The translations under genes and the position numbers were made by a program. 64,000 nucleotides of DNA. Origin: Pseudonocardia kujensis. Lineage in GTDB: Bacteria; Actinomycetota; Actinomycetes; Mycobacteriales; Pseudonocardiaceae. Positions 47,499-56,167 of this stretch are shown here, one piece after another. Location of the stretch: NCBI RefSeq assembly GCF_021283305.1, contig NZ_JAJSOK010000034.1, positions 1 through 64,000 of the forward strand, given 5' to 3'. Position 1 is the first letter of the stretch. Every line of letters begins with the position of its first letter. The notes under the pieces are model-generated. The model made no database searches. It was not told the origin of the DNA and saw only the letters and a list, made by a program, of their open reading frames with translations.

Positions 47499-48116
47499 TC
47501 AGCGGGCGAGCGGGGCCTCGAGCAGGGCCAGGGCGAAGCGCGCGTACTGCTCGGCGAGCTGGCCGCGGCCGAGCGGGCCGTCCGGCCGGTACCAGGTCGC
47601 GATCGCGGCGACGGTGCTCAGGATCGCGCGCGCCGCGTCGCCGGCGTAGGGCGTGCGGAACGTGCCGTCGGCGCTGCCCTGGGCGACGATCTGCTCGAAC
47701 GTCGCCTGGGTGGCGTCCCGGTCCTCGACCAGGGCCGCGCGGTCCTCCGGATCCAGGTAGCGGAGCTCGTTCGTCGCGACCAGGGTCGCGGTCCGGTGGT
47801 CGACGACGAACCCGACGTGTGCGCGGACCGCCTCGCGCAGCCGGGAGGGGGCGTCGTCCCCGGCGAGCTCGACGGCGGCCAGGATGCGGCCCCGCAGCTC
47901 GGCGTTGGCGTGGCGCAGCGCCGCGGCCAGCAGCTTCGACTTCGACGGGAAGTAGTTGTAGAGGTTCGACAGGCTGGTGTCGGCACCGCGCGCGACGTCC
48001 CGCATCGAGGCGCCGTTGAAGCCCTGGGTGCCGAACGCCTGGATCGCGGCGTTGAGGATCGCGGCCTCGTTCCGCCGTCCCGTGTCGGCGACGAGGGCAC
48101 CAGAACGAGTGTTCAT
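47499..48116 (-). CDS. TetR-family repressor of the acyl-CoA operon
   Basis: 205 residues from ATG 48116 (an in-frame start at 48197 would overlap the operator). HTH: EAAILNAAIQAFGTQGFNGASMRDVARGADTS with the recognition helix near residues 40-60 (LSNLYNYFPSKSKLL). The C-terminal ligand domain is TetR_C-like. It lies between the MFS gene (160 bp downstream) and the divergent MaoC-SCP2 operon, with a palindrome on each side. Ligand probably an acyl-CoA or related metabolite; inferred. Confidence 0.92.
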   Translation of the reverse strand: MNTRSGALVADTGRRNEAAILNAAIQAFGTQGFNGASMRDVARGADTSLSNLYNYFPSKSKLLAAALRHANAELRGRILAAVELAGDDAPSRLREAVRAHVGFVVDHRTATLVATNELRYLDPEDRAALVEDRDATQATFEQIVAQGSADGTFRTPYAGDAARAILSTVAAIATWYRPDGPLGRGQLAEQYARFALALLEAPLAR

Positions 48117-48196
48117 GTTGTCCACGGTAGCGCACCGAGCGTTCCCCGGTTCGGGCTTGACATGCTGGCGGACGGAATGATTCGGTGAGTTACGCA

Positions 48197-48210
48197 AGAA
48201 CGTTCGTTCG
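48197..48210. promoter_or_regulatory. TetR-type operator in the divergent promoter
   Basis: AGAACGTTCGTTCG, 12/14 identical to the palindrome at 47409-47422. It sits between the tetR start (48116) and the first gene of the catabolic operon (48270), as expected for a repressor that controls itself and the divergent operon. Confidence 0.6.
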
Positions 48211-48269
48211 TGTGGCGTGGGCCACCGGCGCCGCGCAGGTCGTGGCGGGCTCGTCGGAGAGGACGGTCA

Positions 48270-49163
48270 ATGGGCAGCAGCACCACCGAGGCCTCCCGGG
48301 AGGCTGCGGCCTCCGGGGAGCGGGCGGAGGCGCCCTACTTCGAGGACTTCGAGGTGGGGCGGGTGTACACGGGTCCCGCGCGGACGTTCTCCGCGGCGGT
48401 GGTGGCCGCCTTCGCCGAGGTCAGCGGCGACGAGGCCGCGCTGCACACCGAGCGCGGACCGTCCGCGGACGGCCGTCCGCTCGTGCACGGCCCCTTGGGC
48501 CTGGCCGGATTCTTCGGTTGGCACCACGACCGCGGCCTCTCGGTGAACGTCGAGGCCGCCTTCGACACGCACTGGGACTTCGTGGCCCCGATCCACGTGG
48601 GGGACTCCGTCACCTACGAGATGACGGTGACCCGCACGCGTCGCACGTCGGCACTGCGCAACGGCGTCGTCGGCAGGCACGTGGTGGTACGCAACCAGCA
48701 CGGCGAGATCGTGCAGGTGGGCCGAACCGCCGCGCTGGTCACGGCGCGCGAGGTCGTGGACGATCGCGCCGCCCGGCTCGGCCGGGCCTTCCCCTCCACG
48801 CAGTGGGCGCAGGCGCTGGCGGCGCGGCTCGCCGACTCGGCCGCGTTCACCCGCGCGACCGGGACCTGGGACGGCACCATCGGCCTCCGCTTCGGCGGGG
48901 ACCTGGTGGTCTTCCGCGTGTACAAGGGGCGGGTGCTCGAGGCCGGGACCCGGACCCCGGACGGGCCGACGTTCGTGGTCTCCGCCCCGGATGTCGTGTG
49001 GGCGGGACTGCTCACCGGCCCGCAGAACGACTTCACCAAGCGGACCATGCGCGACGAGTTCGAGGTCGAGGGCAGCGCCTACGAGTACCTCCGGCTGACC
49101 TCGGCGATCGTCGCACTGGTCGAGGAGGCCCGGGCCTTCGCCCGGGCGGAGGGGACACGATGA
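48270..49163 (+). CDS. MaoC-like hydratase fused to an SCP2-like sterol/acyl-CoA carrier domain
   Basis: 297 residues. An N-terminal hotdog MaoC-type domain (about 25-150): FEDFEVGRVYTGPARTFS, then VHGPLGLAGFFG where the enoyl-CoA hydratase Asp/His pair usually sits. A C-terminal SCP2-like domain (about 185-297) follows: TIGLRFGGDLVVFRVYKGRV. GGAGAGGA is before ATG 48270. First gene of a tightly overlapping operon (ATGA with the next). The catalytic Asp-His pair of MaoC is not obvious, so it may bind rather than hydrate. Confidence 0.75.
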   Translation: MGSSTTEASREAAASGERAEAPYFEDFEVGRVYTGPARTFSAAVVAAFAEVSGDEAALHTERGPSADGRPLVHGPLGLAGFFGWHHDRGLSVNVEAAFDTHWDFVAPIHVGDSVTYEMTVTRTRRTSALRNGVVGRHVVVRNQHGEIVQVGRTAALVTAREVVDDRAARLGRAFPSTQWAQALAARLADSAAFTRATGTWDGTIGLRFGGDLVVFRVYKGRVLEAGTRTPDGPTFVVSAPDVVWAGLLTGPQNDFTKRTMRDEFEVEGSAYEYLRLTSAIVALVEEARAFARAEGTR

Positions 49164-49987
49164 GGGCCGACTACGTCGAGGTGGGTGGGACCCGCTCGTT
49201 CGTGCTGGAGGAGGGCGAGGGACAGCCCGTGCTGTGCCTGCACACCGCAGGTCAGAGCGGGGTCCAGTGGCGCGAGGTCCAGCCGCGGCTCGCGGAGCTG
49301 GGCTACCGGGTGGTGGTCCCGGACCTGCCCGGACACGGCCGCTCGGAACCCGCCCTCGGAGGCCCGGTGCGCGACCTCGAGGTCTACGCCCGGTGGTGCG
49401 AGGAGCTCATGGACCGGCTCGCGATGGACCGGCCCTTCGTCGTCGGCTGCTCCATCGGCGGCGCGATCACGCTGCAGCTCGCGGTGCGCCGCGGTGAGCG
49501 CCTGGCCGGGGCCGTCGCGATGGCGGCGCACGGCGGCACCGACTCCACGATGCTGACCGTGCGCGGGCTGGAGCGCGAGCTGGTCGACTCGGCCGCGCCG
49601 AGCCGCTCGGACCGGACCTACTTCGGGACGCTCGCCGTCGTCGGGCGGCGGGTGCCCGCCGAGCGGGCGGAGCTGATCGCCCGGATGCACCGCCGCGAGG
49701 ACCCCGAGATCTCCAACAGCGACCTCATCGGCTGGGCCACCCACGACGTGCTGGCGAAGCTCGACGGCGTGGCCTGCCCGACCCACCTCGTCGTCGGGGA
49801 CGACGACCTGTGGCTCGACCCCGCGGACGTCCGGCGCGCCGCCGACCTCATCCCGGGCTCCCGTTACACCCTGCTGGAGGGAATCGGGCACTACCCGATG
49901 GAGGAGCTCGAGGGCTTCGCCGACGTCCTGCACGGCTGGCTGGGCGAGCTGAACGGCCGCGACGGCCGGGATCGGGGCGCCGCATGA
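49160..49987 (+). CDS. Alpha/beta hydrolase
   Basis: 275 residues. Oxyanion loop LHTAGQSGVQWREV, VVPDLPGHGRSEPA, nucleophile Ser in VGCSIGGAITL, acid in VVGDDDLWLD, and His in IGHYPMEE. The fold is like enol-lactonase or C-C hydrolases. It overlaps its neighbours by ATGA on both sides, so translation is coupled in the operon; it may open a ring product or release a CoA ester. Confidence 0.9.
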   Translation: MRADYVEVGGTRSFVLEEGEGQPVLCLHTAGQSGVQWREVQPRLAELGYRVVVPDLPGHGRSEPALGGPVRDLEVYARWCEELMDRLAMDRPFVVGCSIGGAITLQLAVRRGERLAGAVAMAAHGGTDSTMLTVRGLERELVDSAAPSRSDRTYFGTLAVVGRRVPAERAELIARMHRREDPEISNSDLIGWATHDVLAKLDGVACPTHLVVGDDDLWLDPADVRRAADLIPGSRYTLLEGIGHYPMEELEGFADVLHGWLGELNGRDGRDRGAA

Positions 49988-51615
49988 GCACCCTGGCCGA
50001 TCTGCTGGCCGACACCGCCGTCGCCGCGCCGGAGAGCACCGCCCTGATCGACGGTGGGCCCGAGCCGCACCGCGTCACCCGGGCGGAGCTGGTCGCGCGC
50101 GTCCTGACGCTGCGCGAGGACCTGCGTGCCCACGGCGTTGGCGAGGGCGACTGCGTGGGCGTGTGGTTGCCGAACTGGTCCGAGTCGCTGGTGGTGCAGT
50201 TCGCCGCAGCCGCGCTCGGCGCCCACGTCATCGGCATCAACACCCGCTACGGCGTGGCCGACGTCGCGCACGTTCTCGACCGGGCCCGCCCGCGGGTCGT
50301 GATGATCGCGCACGACTTCCTCGGCCTGGACCTGCGCGCACGACTGCGCGACGCGGTCGCCGAGGCGGATGCGCCGGCACCCGCCGTCGCCGTCGTGACC
50401 GGCCCCGGCCGTCCGCCCGCGGACGAGGCCGCCGCTGCGACCTACGACGTCGGCGCTGGCGCCTGGGTGCCCACCCCGCCGTCGGGTGCGGCCGATCCGG
50501 AGGCCCTGCGCGGCACGTCGGACGCCCTGGCCGTGGCGTTCACGACCTCCGGCTCGACCGGCATGCCGAAGCTCGCCGCCCACCTCGGCAGCGCCGTGGC
50601 CACCCACGCACGGAACGTCGCAGCCGCGGGCGGTTGGGACGCGGAGTCGGTCAGCCTGGTCGTGCTGCCGCTGTCCGGGGTCTTCGGGTACGTCCCGGCC
50701 CTCACCGCGATCGCCGCGGGCGGGGCGGCGCTACTGGAGCCGACGTTCGACGACGGGCTGGTCGTACGGCACATGGCCGAGTTCGGGGTGACGCACCTGG
50801 CCAGCGCGGACGACGTCGCCGGGCGGCTGATGGAGAGCCACCGCGCCCACGGCGGCGATCTGTCGCGTTGGCGCCGCATGCTCCTCGGAGACTTCTACGG
50901 CAAGTCGATCCGGGTCGCGGAGTGGGCCGAGAAGGAGACGGACACCCCGACCATGGGCATCTTCGGGTCCAGCGAGCTTTTCGCCCTGACGTCGTTCTGG
51001 CTCGAGCACGACCCGGCGCCCGCGCGCTGGCGGGCGGGTGGTCGACCCGTGTCCACGGAGATCGAGGTGCGGGCCGTCGACCCGGTCACGGGCGGACCGG
51101 CGCCCGAGGGTGAGCCCGGTGAGCTGCAGTTCCGCGGCTACAACGTCGTCGACGCCTACCTCGGCGACACCGACGGTGCCCTCCGCGCGCGCTCGTTCAC
51201 CGCGGACGGCTGGTTCCGCTCCGGCGACCTGGGAACGGTCCGCCCGGACGGCGCGTTCGACTACGCGGGCCGGATGGGCGACTCGATCCGGCTGCGCGGC
51301 TTCCTGGTGGAGCCCGCCGAGATCGAGGTCCGGCTGGCCGAGCACCCGAGCGTGGCGCGGACCAAGGTCGTCGGCGTCACGGTGGCCGACGACACGAAGG
51401 CCGTCGCGTTCGTCGAGGCCGTGCCGGGCGCCGACCCGGACCCGGCCGAGCTGCGGGCCTGGTGTGCCCGGACCCTGGCGAAGTTCAAGGTGCCCGACTC
51501 GGTGCACCTCGTCGAGGAGATGCCGACCACCGTCGGCACCAACGGTTCCAAGATCAAGGCCGCCGCGCTGCGTGAGCTCGCGGTGCAGCTGTACGCCACG
51601 GAGGTCACCCGGTGA
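49984..51615 (+). CDS. AMP-binding acyl-CoA ligase
   Basis: 543 residues. Activates a carboxylate to its CoA ester. P-loop FTTSGSTGMPKLA, adenine motif GIFGSSELFAL, YAGRMGDSIRLRGF (usual YxGRxKD-like hinge), and the C-terminal NGSKIKAAAL with the catalytic Lys. Starts in the 3' end of the hydrolase gene (ATGA) and ends in the GTG of the thiolase fragment (GTGA). Substrate unknown; the operon suggests an acid imported by the MFS carrier. Confidence 0.93.
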   Translation: MSTLADLLADTAVAAPESTALIDGGPEPHRVTRAELVARVLTLREDLRAHGVGEGDCVGVWLPNWSESLVVQFAAAALGAHVIGINTRYGVADVAHVLDRARPRVVMIAHDFLGLDLRARLRDAVAEADAPAPAVAVVTGPGRPPADEAAAATYDVGAGAWVPTPPSGAADPEALRGTSDALAVAFTTSGSTGMPKLAAHLGSAVATHARNVAAAGGWDAESVSLVVLPLSGVFGYVPALTAIAAGGAALLEPTFDDGLVVRHMAEFGVTHLASADDVAGRLMESHRAHGGDLSRWRRMLLGDFYGKSIRVAEWAEKETDTPTMGIFGSSELFALTSFWLEHDPAPARWRAGGRPVSTEIEVRAVDPVTGGPAPEGEPGELQFRGYNVVDAYLGDTDGALRARSFTADGWFRSGDLGTVRPDGAFDYAGRMGDSIRLRGFLVEPAEIEVRLAEHPSVARTKVVGVTVADDTKAVAFVEAVPGADPDPAELRAWCARTLAKFKVPDSVHLVEEMPTTVGTNGSKIKAAALRELAVQLYATEVTR

Positions 51616-52001
51616 GTACCCGCAGCATGTCCGACGTCGTCGTCTGCGACCCGGTGCGCACGCCGGTCGGCGTCGACGGCGGGGTGTTCGCCACCCTGAC
51701 CGCCGCGGACCTGGCCACCCAGGCCCTGCAGGGCCTGATCGCCCGCACCGGGCTGGGCGAGGGCGACGTCGACGACGTCGTGCTCGGCTACTGCTACCCG
51801 ACGAGCGAGGCGCCCGCGATCGGCCGGGTCGCCGCACTGAACGCGGGGCTCGGCATCGGCGTGGCCGGCATGCAGCTCGACCGCCGCTGCGGCTCCGGGC
51901 TGCAGGCCGTCCTGCAGGCGGCGCTGACCGTAGGACAGGGCTGGGCGGACCTGGTCGTCGCCGGCGGCGTCGAGGCGATGAGCCAGGCCGAGTACTACGC
52001 G
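51612..52001 (+). pseudogene. 5' part of an acetyl-CoA acyltransferase (thiolase)
   Basis: From GTG 51612 about 130 codons read as a normal thiolase N-terminus: VCDPVRTPVGVDGG, then DRRCGSGLQAVLQAA with the active-site Cys, and AGGVEAMSQAEYYA. After Ala in TAC GCG the frame turns into unrelated, low-quality sequence (CSSRASPTASPTPT...) and stops at 52106. A full thiolase needs about 390 residues, with the His and second Cys in the missing part. Truncated by the deletion junction at about 51998-52003. Confidence 0.92.
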
Positions 52002-52453
52002 TGTTCCTCAAGGGCTTCGCCTACGGCGTCACCGACCCCGACCACCCCGGCCGGACGCTGCGCTACGGCGAGGGCCCGCTCGCGGGCAAGCGGGCCCTCG
52101 TGGTGACCACCGTCGGGGGGCGGGGCCCGGACCTCGGACCCCGCGGCGTCCACGGGGACCTCGACGAGCTGCTCTTCCCCCTCCAGCACGGCACGCTGTT
52201 CTACGTCGGCTACGAGGTCCTGCCGCCCGTCGTCGTCGCGGGCGCGAACCGGGTGTCGGACGACGAGTTCGCGACCGCCGCGAAGGAGCTGCGCGAGCGG
52301 GTGCTCGCGATCTCGAGCACGGCCCCGATCCCGTTCCGCACGCAGAACGGCGGGGACTACGACGACGACCTCGTCCTGCGCGACCACGTCGCCCCCGGCC
52401 GGGCCGGGCTCGGCGTCCACCTGCGCGATCGATCCATGGAGACGGACAGATGA
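52002..52453 (+). pseudogene. 3' part of an NAD(P)H:quinone oxidoreductase (flavodoxin-fold)
   Basis: From 52001 a second reading frame begins in mid-protein with VFLKGFAYGVTDPD and continues through LRYGEGPLAGKRALVVTTVGG and HGTLFYVGYEVLPPVVVAGA to a stop at 52451-52453. That is the C-terminal two thirds of a Flavodoxin_2-type quinone reductase. The expected N-terminal FMN-binding half is absent and there is no start with a ribosome-binding site. Its stop overlaps the acyl-CoA dehydrogenase start (ATGA), so it was once part of the same operon. Confidence 0.92.
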
Positions 52454-53607
52454 CCCGACCGTTCCTCACCGAGGACCGCCTGGCGATCCAGGCGATGGCC
52501 CGCGACTTCGCGATGAAGGAGGTCCTGCCCGTCGCCAACGAGCTCGACCCCGAGCACGGCGAGATCCCGATGGCCCTGCGGGAGAAGATGGCCGAGCTGG
52601 GCTTCTTCGGCATCCTCATCCCGGAGGAGTACGGCGGGCTCGGCCTGGGGCTGTCCGAGTACGCGATCATCGTCGAGGAGCTGGCCCGCGCCTGGATGAG
52701 CGTGGCCAGCCTGATCGCCCGCGGGCAGCAGTTCACCGCCGGCTTCGACGCCGACCAACGTGCCCGCTACCTGCCCGCCATGGCGCGGGGCGAGTTCCTC
52801 AGCGCGTTCGCGCTGTCCGAGGCCGAGGCAGGGTCCGACGTCGCCAACCTGAGCTGCCGCGCCGTCCCGGACGGCGAGGGCTGGCGGATCACCGGCCAGA
52901 AGATGTGGTGCACCTTCGCCGACGGCTCGGACTACCTGCAGGTCTTCGCGCGGACCGAGCCCGCCGACCCGGCGCACCGCTCGCGCGGGGTGACCTGCTT
53001 CCTCATGCCGAAGGAGCGGGGCACCCTGCCCGAGGGCGTCACCGGCACCCCGGTCCGCAAGATCGGCTACCACGGCTGGAAGACCTGGGAGCTCGCCTTC
53101 GACGGCGCCTACGCGAGCGAGATCGTCGGCGAGCCGGGCAAGGGTTTCCGCATCGCCATGGGTGACCTCGACACCGCCCGCATCCACACCGCGGCCCGCG
53201 CGATCGGGCTGGCCCGCGGGGCGCTGGAGGACTCGATCTCCTACGTCGGTGAGCGGGTCCAGTTCGGGCGCCCGATCGGTGCCAACCAGGGGCTGCGCTT
53301 CAAGATCGCCGACATGGCGGCGCAGGTCGAGGCTGCGCGGGCACTGATGTACCAGGTGTGTACCGCGGTGGACGCCGGGCAGCCCAGCCCGACGCAGGCC
53401 TCGATGGTCAAGCTCGTGGCCTCCGAGATGGCCGAGCGGGTGACCAGCGAGGGTCTGCAGATCCACGGCGGCGCCGGCTACACCACCGACTTCCCGGCGG
53501 AACGCTACTGGCGGGACGCCCGGCTCACCAAGATCTTCGAAGGGACCTCCGAGATCCAGATGCGCATCATCTCCGACGCCCTGCTGGGGCGCGCCGACCG
53601 TACCTGA
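52450..53607 (+). CDS. Acyl-CoA dehydrogenase
   Basis: 385 residues. FAD flavoenzyme that introduces the alpha-beta double bond. Catalytic Glu364 in FEGTSEIQ; FAD/CoA motifs FALSEAEAGSDVANL, WCTFADGSDYL, QFGRPIGANQGLRFK and EGLQIHGGAGYTTDFPAERYWRDAR. ATG 52450 overlaps the quinone-reductase remnant. Last gene of the operon; complete and intact. Confidence 0.95.
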   Translation: MTRPFLTEDRLAIQAMARDFAMKEVLPVANELDPEHGEIPMALREKMAELGFFGILIPEEYGGLGLGLSEYAIIVEELARAWMSVASLIARGQQFTAGFDADQRARYLPAMARGEFLSAFALSEAEAGSDVANLSCRAVPDGEGWRITGQKMWCTFADGSDYLQVFARTEPADPAHRSRGVTCFLMPKERGTLPEGVTGTPVRKIGYHGWKTWELAFDGAYASEIVGEPGKGFRIAMGDLDTARIHTAARAIGLARGALEDSISYVGERVQFGRPIGANQGLRFKIADMAAQVEAARALMYQVCTAVDAGQPSPTQASMVKLVASEMAERVTSEGLQIHGGAGYTTDFPAERYWRDARLTKIFEGTSEIQMRIISDALLGRADRT

Positions 53608-53835
53608 GACACCGCCCCGTCGCTGTCACGTGCACCGCCCAGGTTCTCGAGACGGCCCGGGTAGGGCCAGGACATCGCAGTCGTCGACCGGCTGCGCAGC
53701 GAAGGTGTTTCACGAGACGACCGGCGGTGGTGAACCTCGCCTGCGAAGAGGTCACTCCGTCGTCCATGGGCACTGCCCCGGCCCGCTTGTCGACGATCCG
53801 AGAGTCCGACGATGCCTCGTCGCCGACGGCCTCTT

Positions 53836-54489
53836 CTAGGAGGCCCGCGCGTCCGGCCGGTCCACCGCGGCGGGGCGCGGCCGGCGGGCGACGAGCAGCA
53901 CCGCTGGCGGGAGGTTGCGCCAGACGACCGGCATCGTCTCCACCTCGGTGAACCGCGCGTCGAAGGCCCGTCGCAGGTCGCGAGCCCGGTTGGGCAGCGC
54001 GGTGCGGGTGAGCACGGCGGTCGCCATCCCCTCGGGCGTGAGCGCGGCGGCGATCGCGTCGAGCACCGCGTCGCGCCGGTGCCCGGGCAGCAGCGTCCAC
54101 GGCAGCGACGTGACGACGGCCTCGGCGCGCGCGATCCCCGCCTCGGCGAGCAGCGCCGGGAGGCGCTCGGCGTCGCCCTGCCGGACGTCGACGCCGGGCA
54201 GGCGGGCGGCGAGGCGCGCGGCCAGCACCTCGTCCAGCTCGATCGCCAGCAGCCGCGACCCTGCGGGGAGCCGCTCGTGGATGCGCTCGGTGAGGGCGCC
54301 CGTGCCCGCCCCGAGCTCGACGACGGTCGGTGTGCCCGAGTCCGGCAGCAGGCCCGCGAGCTGCGCGGCGAGCAGGCGGCCGGACGGCGCCGGGGACCCG
54401 AACAGGTGCGGGCGGCGGACCGCGCGGCACAGGAAGGCCCAGCCGGAGCGGTGGTCGGGGACACGGCCGGACGTGATCCGCGAGGTCAT
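53836..54489 (-). CDS. SAM-dependent methyltransferase (phospholipid/rRNA dimethylase-like)
   Basis: 217 residues. Class I motif VVELGAGTGALTERIHERL and post-motif IELDEVLAARLAARLPG; the later SLPWTLLPGHRRDAVLD resembles the N/S-P-P/W-Y/F/L loop of PmtA/rRNA-dimethylase type enzymes. ATG 54489. Upstream 228 bp (53608-53835) after the acyl-CoA dehydrogenase hold no gene. Substrate could be phosphatidylethanolamine or another amine; not decided by the sequence. Confidence 0.83.
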   Translation of the reverse strand: MTSRITSGRVPDHRSGWAFLCRAVRRPHLFGSPAPSGRLLAAQLAGLLPDSGTPTVVELGAGTGALTERIHERLPAGSRLLAIELDEVLAARLAARLPGVDVRQGDAERLPALLAEAGIARAEAVVTSLPWTLLPGHRRDAVLDAIAAALTPEGMATAVLTRTALPNRARDLRRAFDARFTEVETMPVVWRNLPPAVLLVARRPRPAAVDRPDARAS

Positions 54490-54635
54490 GCGCGGACCGT
54501 GCACCATGCGGCGCGTTCCCGCAGCGCGGAACACGAAACGATCAACTGTTCCGCCACGACGTGTGCCTCCCGGACGGGCGGGCACGTCGACGGGGCACCC
54601 CCGCTCGGATCGGCCTCGAGCGGTCTTGCGGGACG

Positions 54636-55979
54636 TCAGGCCGCTGCCGGCATCCGCTCGACCGCCGTGCCGCCGGTCAGGGTGATCAGCCGGTGCGCGC
54701 GGTTGCGGGCGTGGCGCAGCGAGCGGAGCCAGTCGTAGAGCGTGCCCAGCCGGTTGCCCCAACCGACCAGGAACATGACGTGCACGTAGCGCCAGAGCAG
54801 GTAGGCCGGATACCCGGTGAGCGTGACGCCGCGTATCTGGGCCACCGCCTTTCGGGCGCCGATCGTGGCCATGCTGCCCTTGTCGACGTACCGGAACGGG
54901 GCGGGTGTGCTCGTGTCGCCGCGCACCCGGTCCGCGATCCGCCTGCCCACGTAGGTGCCCTGCTGCATCGCCACCTGCGCCACGCCGGGCAGCCGGTCCG
55001 CCGAGGTGACCATGTCGCCGATCGCGTAGACGCCCTCCGCGCCGGGGAGGCTGCAGTCGGGGTGCACGGCCACCCGGCCCGCGCGGTCGGTCGGGGCGCC
55101 GGTGGCCTCGGCGAGCATCGCGGCCAGCGGCGACGCCTGCACCCCGGCCGCCCAGATCTTGGTGCGCGCGACGATCCGCTCCTCGCCCGCCGGGCCGCGC
55201 ACCACGATGGACTCGGAGTCCATGTCCGTGGCGGCGGTGTTCAGGCGGACCTCGACGCCCATCTCCTCGAGGCGGCGCCGCGTGTACTCCTGCAGCTTCG
55301 GCGCGAACGGGGCCAGTACCGACGGGCCCGCGTCCAGCAGGACGATCCTCGCCCGCCGGGTGTCGATCGAGCGGTAGTCCTCGGGGAGCACGTGCCGCGC
55401 GAGCTCGGCCAGCTGACCGGTGATCTCGACGCCGGTCGGCCCCGCCCCGACCACGACGAACGTCAGGTGGGCCTTGCGCTCCTCCTCGTCGGCGGCGAGT
55501 TCGGCCAGCTCGTAGGCGCCCAGGATGTGGCTGCGCAGCCTGCGTGCGTCCTCGATGGTCTTCATGCCGGGCGCGAACCGCGCCCACTGCGGGTGCCCGA
55601 AGTAGGCGTGCGTGGCCCCGCCCGCGACGACGAGGTGGTCGTAGGGCAGCTCGAGCGTCCCCTCGGCGGGGGTGGCGGCGCGGACCACCTTGCGTTCCGT
55701 GTCGATGCCGTGGACCTCGGCGAGCAGCGTGCGGACGTTGCGCTCCTTCCGCATCACCCGGCGGAGCGCCGGCGCGATGAGGCCGGGCGGGAGGATCCCG
55801 GCCGCGACCTGGTAGAGCAGCGGCTGGAAGAGATGGTGGTTGGCGCGGTCGACGAGCGTCACGTCGACGTCGGCGCGGGCGAGCGCCTTCGCGGCCCGGA
55901 CCCCACCGAACCCGCCGCCGATCACGACGACCTGGGGGCGCCGGCCCTTTTCCGCACGCCCGAGAGCCGTGTTGTGCAT
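54636..55979 (-). CDS. ndh: Type II NADH dehydrogenase (NDH-2)
   Basis: 447 residues. Non-proton-pumping NADH:menaquinone oxidoreductase on the inner face of the membrane. FAD motif VIGGGFGGVRAAKAL (about 19-33), second Rossmann (NADH) FVVVGAGPTGVEITGQL, the quinone-site stretch AIGDMVTSADRLPGVAQVAMQQGTY, and a membrane-anchoring C-terminus (YLLWRYVHVMFLVGWGNRLG). ATG 55979. A transcript of this unit would end near the methyltransferase gene. Confidence 0.94.
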   Translation of the reverse strand: MHNTALGRAEKGRRPQVVVIGGGFGGVRAAKALARADVDVTLVDRANHHLFQPLLYQVAAGILPPGLIAPALRRVMRKERNVRTLLAEVHGIDTERKVVRAATPAEGTLELPYDHLVVAGGATHAYFGHPQWARFAPGMKTIEDARRLRSHILGAYELAELAADEEERKAHLTFVVVGAGPTGVEITGQLAELARHVLPEDYRSIDTRRARIVLLDAGPSVLAPFAPKLQEYTRRRLEEMGVEVRLNTAATDMDSESIVVRGPAGEERIVARTKIWAAGVQASPLAAMLAEATGAPTDRAGRVAVHPDCSLPGAEGVYAIGDMVTSADRLPGVAQVAMQQGTYVGRRIADRVRGDTSTPAPFRYVDKGSMATIGARKAVAQIRGVTLTGYPAYLLWRYVHVMFLVGWGNRLGTLYDWLRSLRHARNRAHRLITLTGGTAVERMPAAA

Positions 55980-56167
55980 CGGTCTGTCTCCCCTTCGTGG
56001 CGCCTGGTCCCCACGTGGCCGCCGGTCCCGCCTGTCGGCGGCGGCCGCTCGTCGGAGGCTGACGGGAGAAGGATGCTCGTGGGGCGGCTCGCAGCCGATC
56101 CCGCTTCCCCTACGGCCCGCAGGGGCGTTCCCGCCGGATCCGGTGGGGCTGGCCCCTCGGGGTGCGG

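Noticed and set aside
47409..48210. LexA interpretation of the two GAACN4GTTC palindromes near tetR
   Set aside because: They match the SOS pattern, but both flank tetR and precede its likely targets and are near-identical to each other, so TetR operators are the simpler reading. Kept as an alternative in the entries.
51038..52453. Single long frame covering acyl-CoA ligase and quinone reductase regions
   Set aside because: The first part is an off-frame shadow of the ligase; only bases from about 52001 have protein-like content. It is a remnant and not a fusion gene.
53608..53835. Possible small gene or element after the acyl-CoA dehydrogenase
   Set aside because: No frame with a start, ribosome-binding site or credible composition, and no repeats or hairpins of note.
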